From the NCBI RefSeq assembly GCF_007559025.1, contig NZ_CP041765.1, forward strand, positions 3,469,501 through 3,533,500: a DNA stretch of 64,000 nt. The letters run 5' to 3'. The notes under the pieces are model-generated. The model was given only the letters and a program-made list of their open reading frames with translations, did not search any database and was not told the origin of the DNA. Position 1 is the stretch's first letter. Each line of letters starts with the position of its first letter. The translations under genes were made by a program, and so were the position numbers. The DNA comes from Tomitella fengzijianii. Its GTDB lineage: Bacteria > Actinomycetota > Actinomycetes > Mycobacteriales > Mycobacteriaceae. Shown here in pieces: positions 1 to 8,887 of this stretch.

Positions 1-1150
1 CCCAGGCCGCCCGGAACTCGGCGATGGCCTCGTTGGCCCACTGGCGCACCCGCGAGCGGGCCCCCAGGTGTGCGCGGGCCCGCACGATCCACCAGGCGAC
101 GAACCCGCCTAGAACCAGAGCGGCCGGCCACGCGAATGCAGCCCACGGGCCCCCGCCCGGCAGCCCGCCCGCCAGCGGGCCCGCCGTCACCAGCCGGCCC
201 ACCCCCAGCCCGCCCGACGCGCCCATCAGGATCATCAGCCGGTCCTCCGTGGCACGACGGCGGCGCCCCGGCGGCGCGGGCAGCAGCGGCCTGATCGCTC
301 CGCCCCCGGCATCCGCCTGCGCACCGGGAGAAGCATCCGAGAATTCGGGGACGGCGGCGGCGATGCGCTGTTCGACCATGGCCGCGAGTTCGTCGCCCAT
401 GGCTTCGAGCCGGCGTGTCAGCTCCGCCGGATAGCCGCCGATCTGCGTCCGCCCCGCGACGTCCAGCTCGTCGCGCACGGCCGCGGCCGTCCTGCGGCTG
501 AGCGCGGCGATCTCGTGACCCAATTCCACCCGGGCACGCGAGAGCCCCGTACGCAGGGCCGCCATCCGCGCGGGAAGGCCTTCGGCCGTGCGCAGTTGGG
601 CCTTGCGCCCGGCGAGCGCGTTCCGGTGCCGGCGCAGCGCCGACGATTCGGTGCGCGCCGCCGCGCGGGCCCGCTCCGAGCCCCGGTTCCGGCGGGCACG
701 TTCCGCCGCCGCCCTGTCCGCCGCCAGCGCCGCATCCGCGTCGCGGGCCGCCGCCGCGCACTGCGCGTCCGCCAGTGCCGCACGCAGCACCTCCGCGGGC
801 GCGTCCGCGGAGACGATGGGGCACTGCTCGTAGCCGGGGGCGAACTCGCCGAGCAACGCACGCTGCCGCCGCGCCGCGTCGCCGAACCCCGCGCCGCCCG
901 CCGGGCCGGCCAGCACGAACACCACCGCCGTGCCGGGCGCCGCAGCCCGTTCCACGAGATCCAGCTCATCGACGCCGAGGGGGACCTGGCCGGGCAGGAC
1001 GATCACCGCCGCCCCGCGCCCGCCGCCTGCGACCGAGGCCATGCCACGGGCGAGGGCGACGATCCTCTCCGGCACGGTCGCGCCCGGCACCGCGAACACC
1101 CGGACCCGGCCGGCCGGCGGTCCCGCCACCGATTCCTCCCGCTCAGCCAT
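1..1150 (-). CDS. Hypothetical protein with central helical region and C-terminal membrane hairpin (partial)
   Basis: Starts at ATG 1150 and runs off the left edge, so about 383 residues of the N-terminal part are visible and the C-terminus is missing. The first 100 residues alternate beta-like hydrophobic strands and helices (VRVFAVPG, AAVIVLPGQ, AVVFVLAGP), like an eroded nucleotide-binding fold without a P-loop. Residues about 130-290 are a long Ala/Arg-rich helical region. Two hydrophobic segments follow at about 300-365, including PWAAFAWPAALVLGGFVAWW, and then a basic helix. It overlaps the upstream gene by 8 bp, so the two are translationally coupled. The layout (head, long helices, membrane hairpin) recalls bacterial dynamin-like proteins, but this is inference from architecture and I do not recognise the family. 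Neighbouring trmB and mmpL3 are divergent. Confidence 0.75.
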   Translation of the reverse strand, partial: MAEREESVAGPPAGRVRVFAVPGATVPERIVALARGMASVAGGGRGAAVIVLPGQVPLGVDELDLVERAAAPGTAVVFVLAGPAGGAGFGDAARRQRALLGEFAPGYEQCPIVSADAPAEVLRAALADAQCAAAARDADAALAADRAAAERARRNRGSERARAAARTESSALRRHRNALAGRKAQLRTAEGLPARMAALRTGLSRARVELGHEIAALSRRTAAAVRDELDVAGRTQIGGYPAELTRRLEAMGDELAAMVEQRIAAAVPEFSDASPGAQADAGGGAIRPLLPAPPGRRRRATEDRLMILMGASGGLGVGRLVTAGPLAGGLPGGGPWAAFAWPAALVLGGFVAWWIVRARAHLGARSRVRQWANEAIAEFRAAW

Positions 1151-1931
1151 CCGCAGGCTCCTCCACCTCGGCGCCCAGCGCCACGGCGCGGTCGGTGAAC
1201 CGGCGGCACCACTCGATCGCGTGCGCGCGCTCGCCCGGCTCGGCGGCCACGGCCGCCACCGCCCGCCACTGTGCAGCCTCGCGCAGCGCCGCCCGCGGCC
1301 CGTCGGCCTCCGCCGCCCAGGTGCCCGAGCCCGCCGCCCGCATGCGCCGCGCCGCGTCGGAGCGCAGGTAGCGCTCGGCCGCCTCGCGGTCGGGGCCCTC
1401 GATCGCCGCACGCATGCGCCCGAAGCGGTGGGCGTCGGCGCGTGCCGCGAGGATCCGGCCGACCCCCGCGGAGAGGCAGTCCGCGAGCTCGTCCAAACCC
1501 GTCGGCCGCCCGCCGGGCGGGAGCGAGACGGCGAGGGGGACGCGCGCGGCGGCCTGGCCTGAAGCCGCGTCCGGCCCCGCGTCCGCGCCGCCCTCATCGG
1601 CTCGCGCGCGGACCAGCACGACGGGAACGCCGCGGCGGTGCTGACGCTCGATCGCACTCAGGTCCGCGGGAGCGGGCGAGTCCAGCACCATGTGCACCGC
1701 GATGTCGACGGGAACCGCGCAGCCGCCGCGTGCCGCGCCGTCGGCCGCCGACTCGGCCGCCCACGGGTCGTTGCAGGCCGGAAGTTCGCCGACGGTGAGC
1801 GGCCCGCGCCCGTGCATCCGCGCGGACAGCGCGTCGACGAGCGCGCTCCGGCCGATCCCCGCCCGGCCGCCGACGCCGATGCACACAGGCTCGGGCGCAT
1901 CGTGCACCGCGTCCGCGGACACTTCCCCCAT
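1143..1931 (-). CDS. Degenerate P-loop (GTPase-like) protein, first gene of a coupled pair
   Basis: 262 residues from ATG 1931. Near residue 20 there is a P-loop-like stretch, GGRAGIGRS, in which the Walker A lysine is replaced by arginine. Further on, VLDSPA sits where a DxxG motif would be, and VVLVRARAD where N/TKxD would be. The protein therefore looks like a small GTPase whose key residues have drifted. The C-terminal 80 residues are helical and rich in Ala and Arg. The 8-bp overlap with the next gene (which ends in a membrane hairpin) suggests that the two products act together. Upstream, 120 bp separate it from the divergent trmB. A TATCCT hexamer on the minus strand at 1989-1984 could be its -10 box. 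Loss of nucleotide hydrolysis is inferred, not shown. It could also be a surviving divergent GTPase. Confidence 0.75.
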   Translation of the reverse strand: MGEVSADAVHDAPEPVCIGVGGRAGIGRSALVDALSARMHGRGPLTVGELPACNDPWAAESAADGAARGGCAVPVDIAVHMVLDSPAPADLSAIERQHRRGVPVVLVRARADEGGADAGPDAASGQAAARVPLAVSLPPGGRPTGLDELADCLSAGVGRILAARADAHRFGRMRAAIEGPDREAAERYLRSDAARRMRAAGSGTWAAEADGPRAALREAAQWRAVAAVAAEPGERAHAIEWCRRFTDRAVALGAEVEEPADG

Positions 1932-2051
1932 CCGATCGGTCCCCCGTCCCCCGCGGTGTGTCCCCCGACACCGTCTGCGGCGCAGGATACCTTCCGCGCT
2001 CGCCGCGTCCGGGCCGGGATGCGTCGGCCGAGGCGGATACGGGACCATGGT

Positions 2052-2930
2052 GTGGTGGAAACCCCCCAGGACCCGACGCACAGCCCCGCCCCCGGCACAC
2101 AGGACCCCCGGCGCGACGGCGACGTGCGGCTTCCCGACGCCGCCTCCGCCGGAGACTCCGGCACCCGGGGCGACGGCGCCGCCGCACCGCAGTGGCAGCG
2201 GACGGACGAGGGCACGGACGGCGCCGTCGGCGTGGAGCGCGACCGGTTCGGGCGTTCGCGTCTGCATCCCCGTGTGACGAGCTTCCGCACCCGCCGCGGC
2301 ACGTTGACCGAGGCGCAGCTGCGGACCTGGGATGAGAAGTGGCCGACGCTGGGGCGCGACGTCCGCGACGAGGTCATCGACACGGAAGAGTGGTTCGGCC
2401 GCGACGCCCCCGTCGTCCTGGAGATCGGCTGCGGAACGGGCACCTCCACCGCCGCGATGGCGCTGGCCGAGCCCGACGTCGACGTGCTGGCCGTCGAGGT
2501 CTACCGGCCGGGGCTGGCGCAACTGCTGCACCGCATCAAACGCGAGGACATCGGCAACATCCGGCTGCTGCGCGGAGACGGGGTCGATGTGATGGAGAAC
2601 ATGATCGCACCTGCCTCGCTCACCGGCGTGCGGGTGTTCTTTCCGGACCCGTGGCCCAAGAAGCGTCACCACAAGCGCAGGCTGCTGCAGCCCGCGACCT
2701 TCTCGCTGATCGCCTCGCGCCTGCGTCCCGGCGGCGTCCTGCACGTGGCGACGGATCACGCCGATTACGCCGAATGGATCACGGAAGCGGGCGCCACCGA
2801 GCCGATGCTGCGTACTCTCGATTCGACTGCCCCTATCAGTCTGGAACGCCCGGTGACAAAGTTCGAGGGCAAAGGGCTCCGTGCGGGCAGCACTATTACC
2901 GAAATGATCTGGAGACGAGTCGACTCATGA
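2052..2930 (+). CDS. trmB: tRNA (guanine-N7-)-methyltransferase
   Basis: TrmB uses S-adenosylmethionine to methylate N7 of G46 in tRNA variable loops. The SAM-binding motif EIGCGTGTSTAAMA is at about residues 122-135, and the TrmB signature FFPDPWPKKRHHKRR at about 197-211. The conserved C-terminal stretch with KFEGKG completes the fold. With a GTG at 2052 the protein has 292 residues, slightly longer than usual because of a disordered acidic N-terminus. A GTG at 2055 is equally possible and no ATG is available before the SAM motif. The stop overlaps the start of the NYN gene (ATGA), and mmpL3 follows. The same order, trmB - NYN - mmpL3, is found in mycobacteria (Rv0208c-Rv0206c), which supports the assignment. 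Confidence 0.92.
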   Translation: MVETPQDPTHSPAPGTQDPRRDGDVRLPDAASAGDSGTRGDGAAAPQWQRTDEGTDGAVGVERDRFGRSRLHPRVTSFRTRRGTLTEAQLRTWDEKWPTLGRDVRDEVIDTEEWFGRDAPVVLEIGCGTGTSTAAMALAEPDVDVLAVEVYRPGLAQLLHRIKREDIGNIRLLRGDGVDVMENMIAPASLTGVRVFFPDPWPKKRHHKRRLLQPATFSLIASRLRPGGVLHVATDHADYAEWITEAGATEPMLRTLDSTAPISLERPVTKFEGKGLRAGSTITEMIWRRVDS

Positions 2931-3613
2931 GCGACCATCACGCAGTGATCCCCGGCAGGCGCGTGCTGCTGGTCTGGGACGCCCCCAACCTGGACATGGG
3001 CCTGGGTTCGATCCTGGGCGGCCGCCCCACCTCCGCGCACCGCCCGCGCTTCGACGCGCTGGGCCGGTGGCTGTTGGGGCGCGCACAGGAACTCGCCGAC
3101 GAGGAGGCCGAGGCCGCGGAGGAATCCGGCGGCACGCCCCCGGCGGAGGACGACCCCATCGTCGCCGAGGCGACCGTGTTCACCAACATCGCGGCCGGGT
3201 CGGCGGACGTCGTGCGCCCCTGGGTGGAGGCGCTCCGCAACGTGGGCTTCGCCGTGTTCGCCAAGCCGAAGACCGACGAGCACAGCGACGTCGACTCGGA
3301 CATGCTCGACCACATCGCCCTGCGCCGCTCCACGATGGGCCTTGCCGGCGTCGTCGTGGCCTCCGCGGACGGGCAGGCGTTCCGCGAGCCGATGGAACTG
3401 TTGACGGACGCCGGGATCCCGGTGCAGGTGATCGGCTTCCACGAGCACGCCAGCTGGGCGGTCGCCTCACCGAAGCTCGAGTTCGTCGACCTCGAGGACA
3501 TCCCCGGGGTCTTCCGCGAGCCGCTGCCACGCCTCAGCCTCGAGAACCTGCCCGTCGGCGGCGCATGGCTGCAGCCGTTCCGCCCGCTCACGTCACTGCT
3601 CGACGGCAGGTGA
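2927..3613 (+). CDS. NYN domain protein (PIN-like nuclease fold)
   Basis: 228 residues starting at the ATG that overlaps the trmB stop by 4 bp. NYN domains share the PIN-nuclease fold, with clustered acidic residues that bind metal. Here the expected acids are seen in LLVWDAPNLDM (residues about 12-24), in HSDVDSDMLDHIAL (about 122-135) and in VVASADGQAFREPM (about 144-157). This is the pattern of an intact active site for RNA cleavage. The mycobacterial orthologue Rv0207c occupies the same place between trmB and mmpL3. Its substrate is not known to me, and a role in tRNA or mRNA turnover linked to TrmB is only inference. A 67-nt gap separates it from mmpL3, so the three genes probably share a transcript. 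Confidence 0.88.
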   Translation: MSDHHAVIPGRRVLLVWDAPNLDMGLGSILGGRPTSAHRPRFDALGRWLLGRAQELADEEAEAAEESGGTPPAEDDPIVAEATVFTNIAAGSADVVRPWVEALRNVGFAVFAKPKTDEHSDVDSDMLDHIALRRSTMGLAGVVVASADGQAFREPMELLTDAGIPVQVIGFHEHASWAVASPKLEFVDLEDIPGVFREPLPRLSLENLPVGGAWLQPFRPLTSLLDGR

Positions 3614-3680
3614 GCAGCGGCGCACCATTGATGCCGTTCGCATCTGTACCCAGTCCCGAGATCTTCCGGAGGAGCTAGCG

Positions 3681-6600
3681 TTGTTCAGCAGTTGGGGGCG
3701 GTTGGCCTACCGCCATCGTCGTCTGGTGCTGGTCGCGACGACGATCCTGTTGCTCGTGGGCGGCGTCTTCGGATTGGGTCTCACGGGTCAGCTCAGCCAG
3801 AGCGGGTACGACGACCCCGGCTCGGAGTCGACCCAGGCCGCGCAGCTCGCAGACAAGACGTTCGGCCGCGATCACATGTCCGACGTGATCGTCCTCTACA
3901 CGGCGCCGGACGGTCTCACCGTGGACGACCCGGCCTTCGCCACCAAGGTCGAGGACAGCCTGACCCGGCTGCAGGCCGAATTCCCCGAGCAGATCGGCGG
4001 GATCACCAGCTACTGGACGGAGACCTTCGGCAAGTCCCTGCTGTCCACCAAGGACAAACGGCACGCGTTCGCCAGCGTCCAGCTCACGGGCAGCACGGAC
4101 ACCCAGACGCTCGAGCAGTACCACGACATCAAGGGCCAGTTCGCGCTGCCTGGCATCAAGGTCGAGGTTTCCGGCCTGCAGCCCATCGGCGACGCGATCG
4201 GCGTCGGCACCGGCAACGACACCCAACGCGCCGAGCTGATCGCGCTCCCCGCCGTTGCCGTGCTGCTGTTCTTCGTCTTCGGCGGCGTGGTGGCCGCGCT
4301 GCTGCCGGTGATCGTCGGCGTGCTCACGATCGCCGGCGCCACCGGAGCCCTGTGGATGCTCACGCACTTCATGGACGTCAACACGTTCGCCCAACCGGTG
4401 GTGACGCTGATCGGCCTGGGCCTGGCGATCGACTACGCGCTGTTCATAGTCAGCAGATTCCGCGAGGAGCTGGCCGAGGGCTACGACGTGGGCGCCGCCG
4501 TGCGCAGGTCCGTCGCCACGGCCGGGCGCACCGTCGTGTTCTCGGCGACCATGCTGGTGGTGGCCTTCACGGGCCTGCTCATGTTCCCGCAGGGGTTCCT
4601 CAAATCAGTGGCCTTCGGCGGGCTGTTCGCCATCGCCATCGCAGCGTTCACCTCGCTGACGGTCCTGCCGGCGCTGCTGGGGCTCCTGGGCAGGCGCGTC
4701 GACTCGCTCAGCCTGCCCTTCCTCAACCGGAAGAAGACGAACGCGCAGATCGAAGCGGGCTTCTGGGGCAGGCTCACCGACTGGGTGGGCAAGCACCCGG
4801 GGTGGGTCGCCGCGCCCATCGTCATCGTCATGCTGCTGCTGATCATCCCGTTCAAGAACGTGGCGTTCGGCGGCCTCAGCGAGAAATACCTCCCCCCGGA
4901 CAACCCCACCAGGGTGGCCCAGGAGCATTTCGACGAGCTGTTCCCCACCTTCCGCACCAACCCGGTCGATGTGGTCATCACCGGCGCTTCCGATTCGCAG
5001 GTCGTCGAGATCGCCACGGCGGCCAACCAGATCGACGGGTTCACCGGGCCGTTCAAGGTGGACAAGTCCGCCGACGATGTCACGGTGCTATCCGCCGGAC
5101 TGGTGGATCCGGACCGCCCGGGGAACACCATCACCGAGCTCCGCGACATTCCGGAGCCCGACGGCGTCGAAGTGCTCGTGGGCGGGGTGCCCGCGATGAC
5201 CGTGGACACGATCGACGCGCTGGTGGACATGCTGCCGTGGATGATCCTGTTCCTCGTCGTCACCACGACGGTCCTGATGTTCCTCGCCTTCGGCTCGCTC
5301 GTACTGCCGATCAAGGCCGTTCTCATGAGCGCGTTGGGCCTGGGGTCCACCCTGGGCATCCTGACGTGGATCTTCATCGACGGCAACGGCGCGTCGATGC
5401 TCAACTTCACCCCCGGACCGCTCATGCCGGCGGTGGTGGTGCTGCTGTTGGCGATCATCTTCGGCCTGTCCACGGACTACGAAGTGTTCCTGATATCCCG
5501 GATGGTCGAGGCGCGTGAACGGGGCGCCACGACGCGGGAGGCCATCCGCATCGGCACCGCCCACACTGGCCGCATCATCACCGCGGCCGCCCTCATCCTC
5601 ATCGTCGTCACGGGCGCCTTCGGGTTCTCCGAGATCGTGATGATGAAGTACATCGCCTACGGCATGATCTCGGCGCTCGTCCTCGACGCGACGGTGATCC
5701 GCATGCTGCTGGTCCCCGCGGTGATGACGATGCTGGGCGACGACTGCTGGTGGGCTCCCAAGTGGATGAAGCGCATCCAGAAGCGCATCGGCCTCGGCGA
5801 GGTGCACCTGCCGGACGAGCGGCCCACTCATATCGCCACCGGAGTCGCCGTCGCGGGGGCCGGTGCGGGCGCGGCGAGCCCGGTCAGGGCCGCCCCGGCA
5901 CGCGTCGGCGCCGGCGTTCAGCACCATGCCGGCGCCGCGACGACGGTCGGCGCCGCGCTGGCCGACGCGCCTCCGGACGCCACCACGGTGATTCCGCGGA
6001 TCACGGCGGAGCAGACGCCGGCCTACGCCGCGGAGCAGGCGGAGGCGCGTACCGCCCAGCGGCCGCAGGCGCGCCCCGGGCCCGCGGGGGGACCCCGGCG
6101 GGCCGAGTCCCAGGGGACGGAACCCCAGCGCGCAGAACCCCAGCGCGCAGAACCCAGGCGTGCAGAAACCCGGCGCGCAAGCCCGGCCCCCGCGCAGCCC
6201 GCGCCCGGCCGGGCCGCCCCGCGGCCCGCACGCGGCGCTGCATCGGCCGACGCTCGCCCGGCAGGCGGTCCCCAGTGGACGGAGTCCTCCCGCACAGGCG
6301 CACCCGACCAGCCGCCCACGCGCCGGACACGCGCGGACCGCGGGCAGGCGGGCGCCGGGCGAGGCGAAGCACCGGCCCAGCCGCAGCGGCCGGGCCCGGA
6401 ACGGCGCACGGCACCGCAGAACGACGCGCCGCAGCGGCGCCCGGCACGGCCGGCACGGCCGGCGACCCCCGCGGCACCGGATCCGTCGACCGCCGCGAAT
6501 CCCGCGCATCGTTCGGGTGCCGAGCCGCCGCGCCGCAGCAGCGCCTCTCCGTCCACCGCCTCCGGCTCCGGGCCCGCCCGGCCGAGATACCCGTGGGAGG

Positions 6601-6833
6601 AGCGCCCCACCGCCCCGCGCATGCGCGCGGAGCAGGACGCGCCGCATGCCCACCCAGGAACGGGCACCGACCGCCCCGGTGCGCACTCCGCACCCGAACA
6701 TGGTGCGCCGGAACCGGATTCCGCACAGTACGAGACCACCGATCCCGATGCGACCACCGGTGGGCGGCACCTGCGCCCCGACGCCTCCGGCCAGGTCACC
6801 GTGGAGGAGCTGCTGCGGCGCCACCGGGGGTGA
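3681..6833 (+). CDS. mmpL3: RND-family trehalose monomycolate flippase MmpL3
   Basis: 1050 residues from a TTG start preceded by GGAGGAG at 3668-3674. MmpL3 moves trehalose monomycolate across the inner membrane for mycolic acid layer assembly, driven by the proton gradient. The protein has the two RND halves, each a helix, a periplasmic porter domain and a five-helix bundle. The proton-relay Asp-Tyr pairs are present in both halves: D251-Y252 (GLAIDYALF) and D599-Y600 (GLSTDYEVF), equivalent to those in mycobacterial MmpL3. From about residue 715 to 1050 there is a cytoplasmic tail very rich in Ala, Pro, Arg and Glu, with a 15-bp tandem repeat (QRAEP units) near 6120-6175. This tail accounts for the extra length over mycobacterial MmpL3 (about 940). 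Gene order with trmB and the NYN gene supports MmpL3 rather than another MmpL. Confidence 0.93.
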   Translation: MFSSWGRLAYRHRRLVLVATTILLLVGGVFGLGLTGQLSQSGYDDPGSESTQAAQLADKTFGRDHMSDVIVLYTAPDGLTVDDPAFATKVEDSLTRLQAEFPEQIGGITSYWTETFGKSLLSTKDKRHAFASVQLTGSTDTQTLEQYHDIKGQFALPGIKVEVSGLQPIGDAIGVGTGNDTQRAELIALPAVAVLLFFVFGGVVAALLPVIVGVLTIAGATGALWMLTHFMDVNTFAQPVVTLIGLGLAIDYALFIVSRFREELAEGYDVGAAVRRSVATAGRTVVFSATMLVVAFTGLLMFPQGFLKSVAFGGLFAIAIAAFTSLTVLPALLGLLGRRVDSLSLPFLNRKKTNAQIEAGFWGRLTDWVGKHPGWVAAPIVIVMLLLIIPFKNVAFGGLSEKYLPPDNPTRVAQEHFDELFPTFRTNPVDVVITGASDSQVVEIATAANQIDGFTGPFKVDKSADDVTVLSAGLVDPDRPGNTITELRDIPEPDGVEVLVGGVPAMTVDTIDALVDMLPWMILFLVVTTTVLMFLAFGSLVLPIKAVLMSALGLGSTLGILTWIFIDGNGASMLNFTPGPLMPAVVVLLLAIIFGLSTDYEVFLISRMVEARERGATTREAIRIGTAHTGRIITAAALILIVVTGAFGFSEIVMMKYIAYGMISALVLDATVIRMLLVPAVMTMLGDDCWWAPKWMKRIQKRIGLGEVHLPDERPTHIATGVAVAGAGAGAASPVRAAPARVGAGVQHHAGAATTVGAALADAPPDATTVIPRITAEQTPAYAAEQAEARTAQRPQARPGPAGGPRRAESQGTEPQRAEPQRAEPRRAETRRASPAPAQPAPGRAAPRPARGAASADARPAGGPQWTESSRTGAPDQPPTRRTRADRGQAGAGRGEAPAQPQRPGPERRTAPQNDAPQRRPARPARPATPAAPDPSTAANPAHRSGAEPPRRSSASPSTASGSGPARPRYPWEERPTAPRMRAEQDAPHAHPGTGTDRPGAHSAPEHGAPEPDSAQYETTDPDATTGGRHLRPDASGQVTVEELLRRHRG

Positions 6834-6975
6834 GCGTCACGCCGACCGCCCGCGGGCCCGGTCGACCGTCCGGGTCGCGCCGGCGGTGACGACGAACACC
6901 CTGCGGGCGGGTTGCGGCATGCGTCCCTTCGACCGCCCTACGGTAGCGGCCGCCACTACCGCCCCCACCGGGCGA

Positions 6976-6987
6976 TACGGTGAGACC
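6976..6987 (+). promoter_or_regulatory. Leaderless -10 box for the adenylate cyclase gene
   Basis: TACGGT at 6976-6981 ends 6 nt before the GTG start at 6988, the spacing expected when transcription begins at the start codon. No Shine-Dalgarno sequence is visible. A near-perfect 21-bp palindrome lies just upstream at 6941-6961 (arms CGGTAG and CTACCG) and is placed where a regulator could bind over the -35 region. Confidence 0.5.
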
Positions 6988-8643
6988 GTGGCCTCCTCCC
7001 GCGACATCCTCGCCCGCGGCGTCAAGAACCGCTGGATGCTCTACATCGCGAGCATGGCGGGAGCCAACGTCTTCGCGGGCGTCATCGCCGCGGTCCTGCT
7101 CCTCTGGGTACTGCCGATACCCCGGGACGCCCAGGTGTCCGACCGCGGCGACGTCATCTTCCTGACGGCCCTGACCTACCTCGTGGCCGGCGCCGTGATC
7201 AGCGTCGGAACCGCCATCGTGCTGCTGAGCCCCTTGACACGGTGGCGCAGGCGCGGAGGCCCGCCCACCACCGCCGAACAGTCCGCCGTCATGCTCCTGC
7301 CACTGCGCCAGTCGCTGGTGCACACGGCCGTGTGGCTGATCGGCTCCCTCGCCTTCATCGCCTACAACTACTCGGACACCCCGAACCTCGCCATCACCGG
7401 CGGCATCGTGCTCGCGCTGGTCTCCGTGGGAACGTTCGGGGCCAGTTACATGCTGGGCGAACGCATCCTGCGGCCGGTCGCCGCCCGGGCCCTCTCCGAC
7501 GCCGAGTACGCCCCGCAGTACGCGCCGCCGATCAGCATGCGCCTGCTGCTCACGTGGGGGCTGGGGACGCTGGTGCCCACCATCGGGCTGCTCACCCTCG
7601 CCATCGGGCAGATCACGGGATGGGTCGACGCCACCAGCACCACGTTCGCCGCCGCCGTCATCGCGATGTGCGTGCTCACGGGGCTGACGTCGCTGGTGCT
7701 CACGCTGCTGACCAGCTCGCACCTGTCCGATCCCGTACGGCAGCTGCGGGCCGCGCTGCTCGACGTGCGCAACGACGTCCGCGACACCCGTGTCAACGTC
7801 TACGACGGCAGCGAACTGGGCATGCTGCAGGTCGGCTTCAACCGGATGGTGACCGCGGTCGACGAGCGACGCCGGCTGCGCACGCTGTTCGGCAAGCACG
7901 TCGGCGACGACGTCGCGCGGCTCGCGCTGGAGAACGGCACGGAATTGGGCGGCGAGACCCGTTTCGTCGCCGTGCTGTTCGTCGACATGATCGCGTCCAC
8001 GCGGATGGCCGCGGCCCGGCCGCCCACCGAGGTCGTCGACCTGCTCAACCGCTTTTTCGAGGTGATCGTGGAGGTCGTGCACCGGCACGGCGGTTTCATC
8101 AACAAGTTCATCGGCGACGAGGTGTTCGCCGTGTTCGGCGCGCCCCTGGAGATGCCGGACCCGTGCACGGCGACGCTGCGCGCGGCACGCCGGATGCACA
8201 CCGAACTCGTGCGGCGCACCGGGATCGACGCGGGGATCGGCGTGTCGTCGGGCGTGTGCGTGGCGGGCAACGTGGGCGCTGCGGAGCGCCTCGAGTACAC
8301 GGTGATCGGCGACGCGGTCAATGAGGCGGCGCGGCTCACCGAACTGGCCAAGATCCACCCGTCGCGGGTGTTCGCCGCGCAACACACGGTCACCGCAGCG
8401 TGCGCCGAGGAACGCGCGCAGTGGACGGCGGGCCGCAGCCTGGTGCTGCGCGGCCGCAGGATGCCGACCGGGATCGCGTACCCGGCGGACGCGCCCACCG
8501 CTGCGGACGGTTCCGAGCCGGGGGCCGGCGGCGTCGACGGAGACGCGGCAGGGGACGAGGCCGAGGCGCACTCGGCCGTCGCCGACGACCCGGGCCCCGC
8601 CACCGAGCCCCGGTACCGCCCGCGGCCCGACGAAACCGCGTGA
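6988..8643 (+). CDS. Membrane-bound class III adenylate cyclase (6 TM - HAMP - catalytic domain)
   Basis: 551 residues from GTG 6988. Six hydrophobic segments lie between residues about 14 and 245, followed by a HAMP-like linker (DPVRQLRAALLDVR to about 300) and a class III cyclase domain. All catalytic residues are visible: metal-binding D333 (FVDM) and D377 (FIGDEV), adenine-selecting K373, and transition-state N445 and R449 (GDAVNEAARL). It should convert ATP to cAMP at the inner face of the membrane. The architecture matches the mycobacterial Rv1318c-Rv1320c and Rv3645 group. Residue positions are identical to those of the second cyclase at 21549, so the two are paralogues. An acidic, disordered tail of about 45 residues ends at the stop, where the tandem repeat begins. 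It lies between mmpL3 and a flippase-like gene. Confidence 0.93.
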   Translation: MASSRDILARGVKNRWMLYIASMAGANVFAGVIAAVLLLWVLPIPRDAQVSDRGDVIFLTALTYLVAGAVISVGTAIVLLSPLTRWRRRGGPPTTAEQSAVMLLPLRQSLVHTAVWLIGSLAFIAYNYSDTPNLAITGGIVLALVSVGTFGASYMLGERILRPVAARALSDAEYAPQYAPPISMRLLLTWGLGTLVPTIGLLTLAIGQITGWVDATSTTFAAAVIAMCVLTGLTSLVLTLLTSSHLSDPVRQLRAALLDVRNDVRDTRVNVYDGSELGMLQVGFNRMVTAVDERRRLRTLFGKHVGDDVARLALENGTELGGETRFVAVLFVDMIASTRMAAARPPTEVVDLLNRFFEVIVEVVHRHGGFINKFIGDEVFAVFGAPLEMPDPCTATLRAARRMHTELVRRTGIDAGIGVSSGVCVAGNVGAAERLEYTVIGDAVNEAARLTELAKIHPSRVFAAQHTVTAACAEERAQWTAGRSLVLRGRRMPTGIAYPADAPTAADGSEPGAGGVDGDAAGDEAEAHSAVADDPGPATEPRYRPRPDETA

Positions 8644-8759
8644 CGCTCTGCCCGCGTGACGCTCTGCCCGCGTGACGCTCTGCCCGCGTGACGCTCTGCC
8701 CGCGTGACGCTCTGCCCGCGTGACGCTCTGCCCGCGTGACGCTCTGCCCGCGTGACGCT
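8641..8759 (+). repeat. 16-bp tandem repeat, seven copies, overlapping the cyclase stop codon
   Basis: The unit TGACGCTCTGCCCGCG is repeated seven times without change from 8641 to 8752, followed by a partial copy TGACGCT. The first three bases of copy one are the TGA stop of the adenylate cyclase. The perfect identity of the copies suggests recent expansion by slippage. The rest of the gap up to 8875 shows no gene. Confidence 0.95.
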
Positions 8760-8875
8760 TCCGCGCGCCGGCCGCCGTGCCGCACTCGCCTGACCGTGTG
8801 CATACGTCCCGCCCGAGCAGGTGTTCCGAGGCACGCCGGTGCAACCTGCGACGCAGACTTCGCGGACGGGGCAGA

Positions 8876-8887
8876 TAGGCTGGGATG
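8876..8887 (+). promoter_or_regulatory. Leaderless -10 box for the flippase-like gene
   Basis: TAGGCT at 8876-8881 lies 6 nt before the second of two adjacent ATG codons (8888). This spacing, seen before many genes in this window, favours ATG 8888 over ATG 8885. Confidence 0.5.

Noticed and set aside
8641-8759. CRISPR array
   Set aside because: The repeats are directly adjacent with no unique spacers, the unit is only 16 bp, and no cas gene is present.
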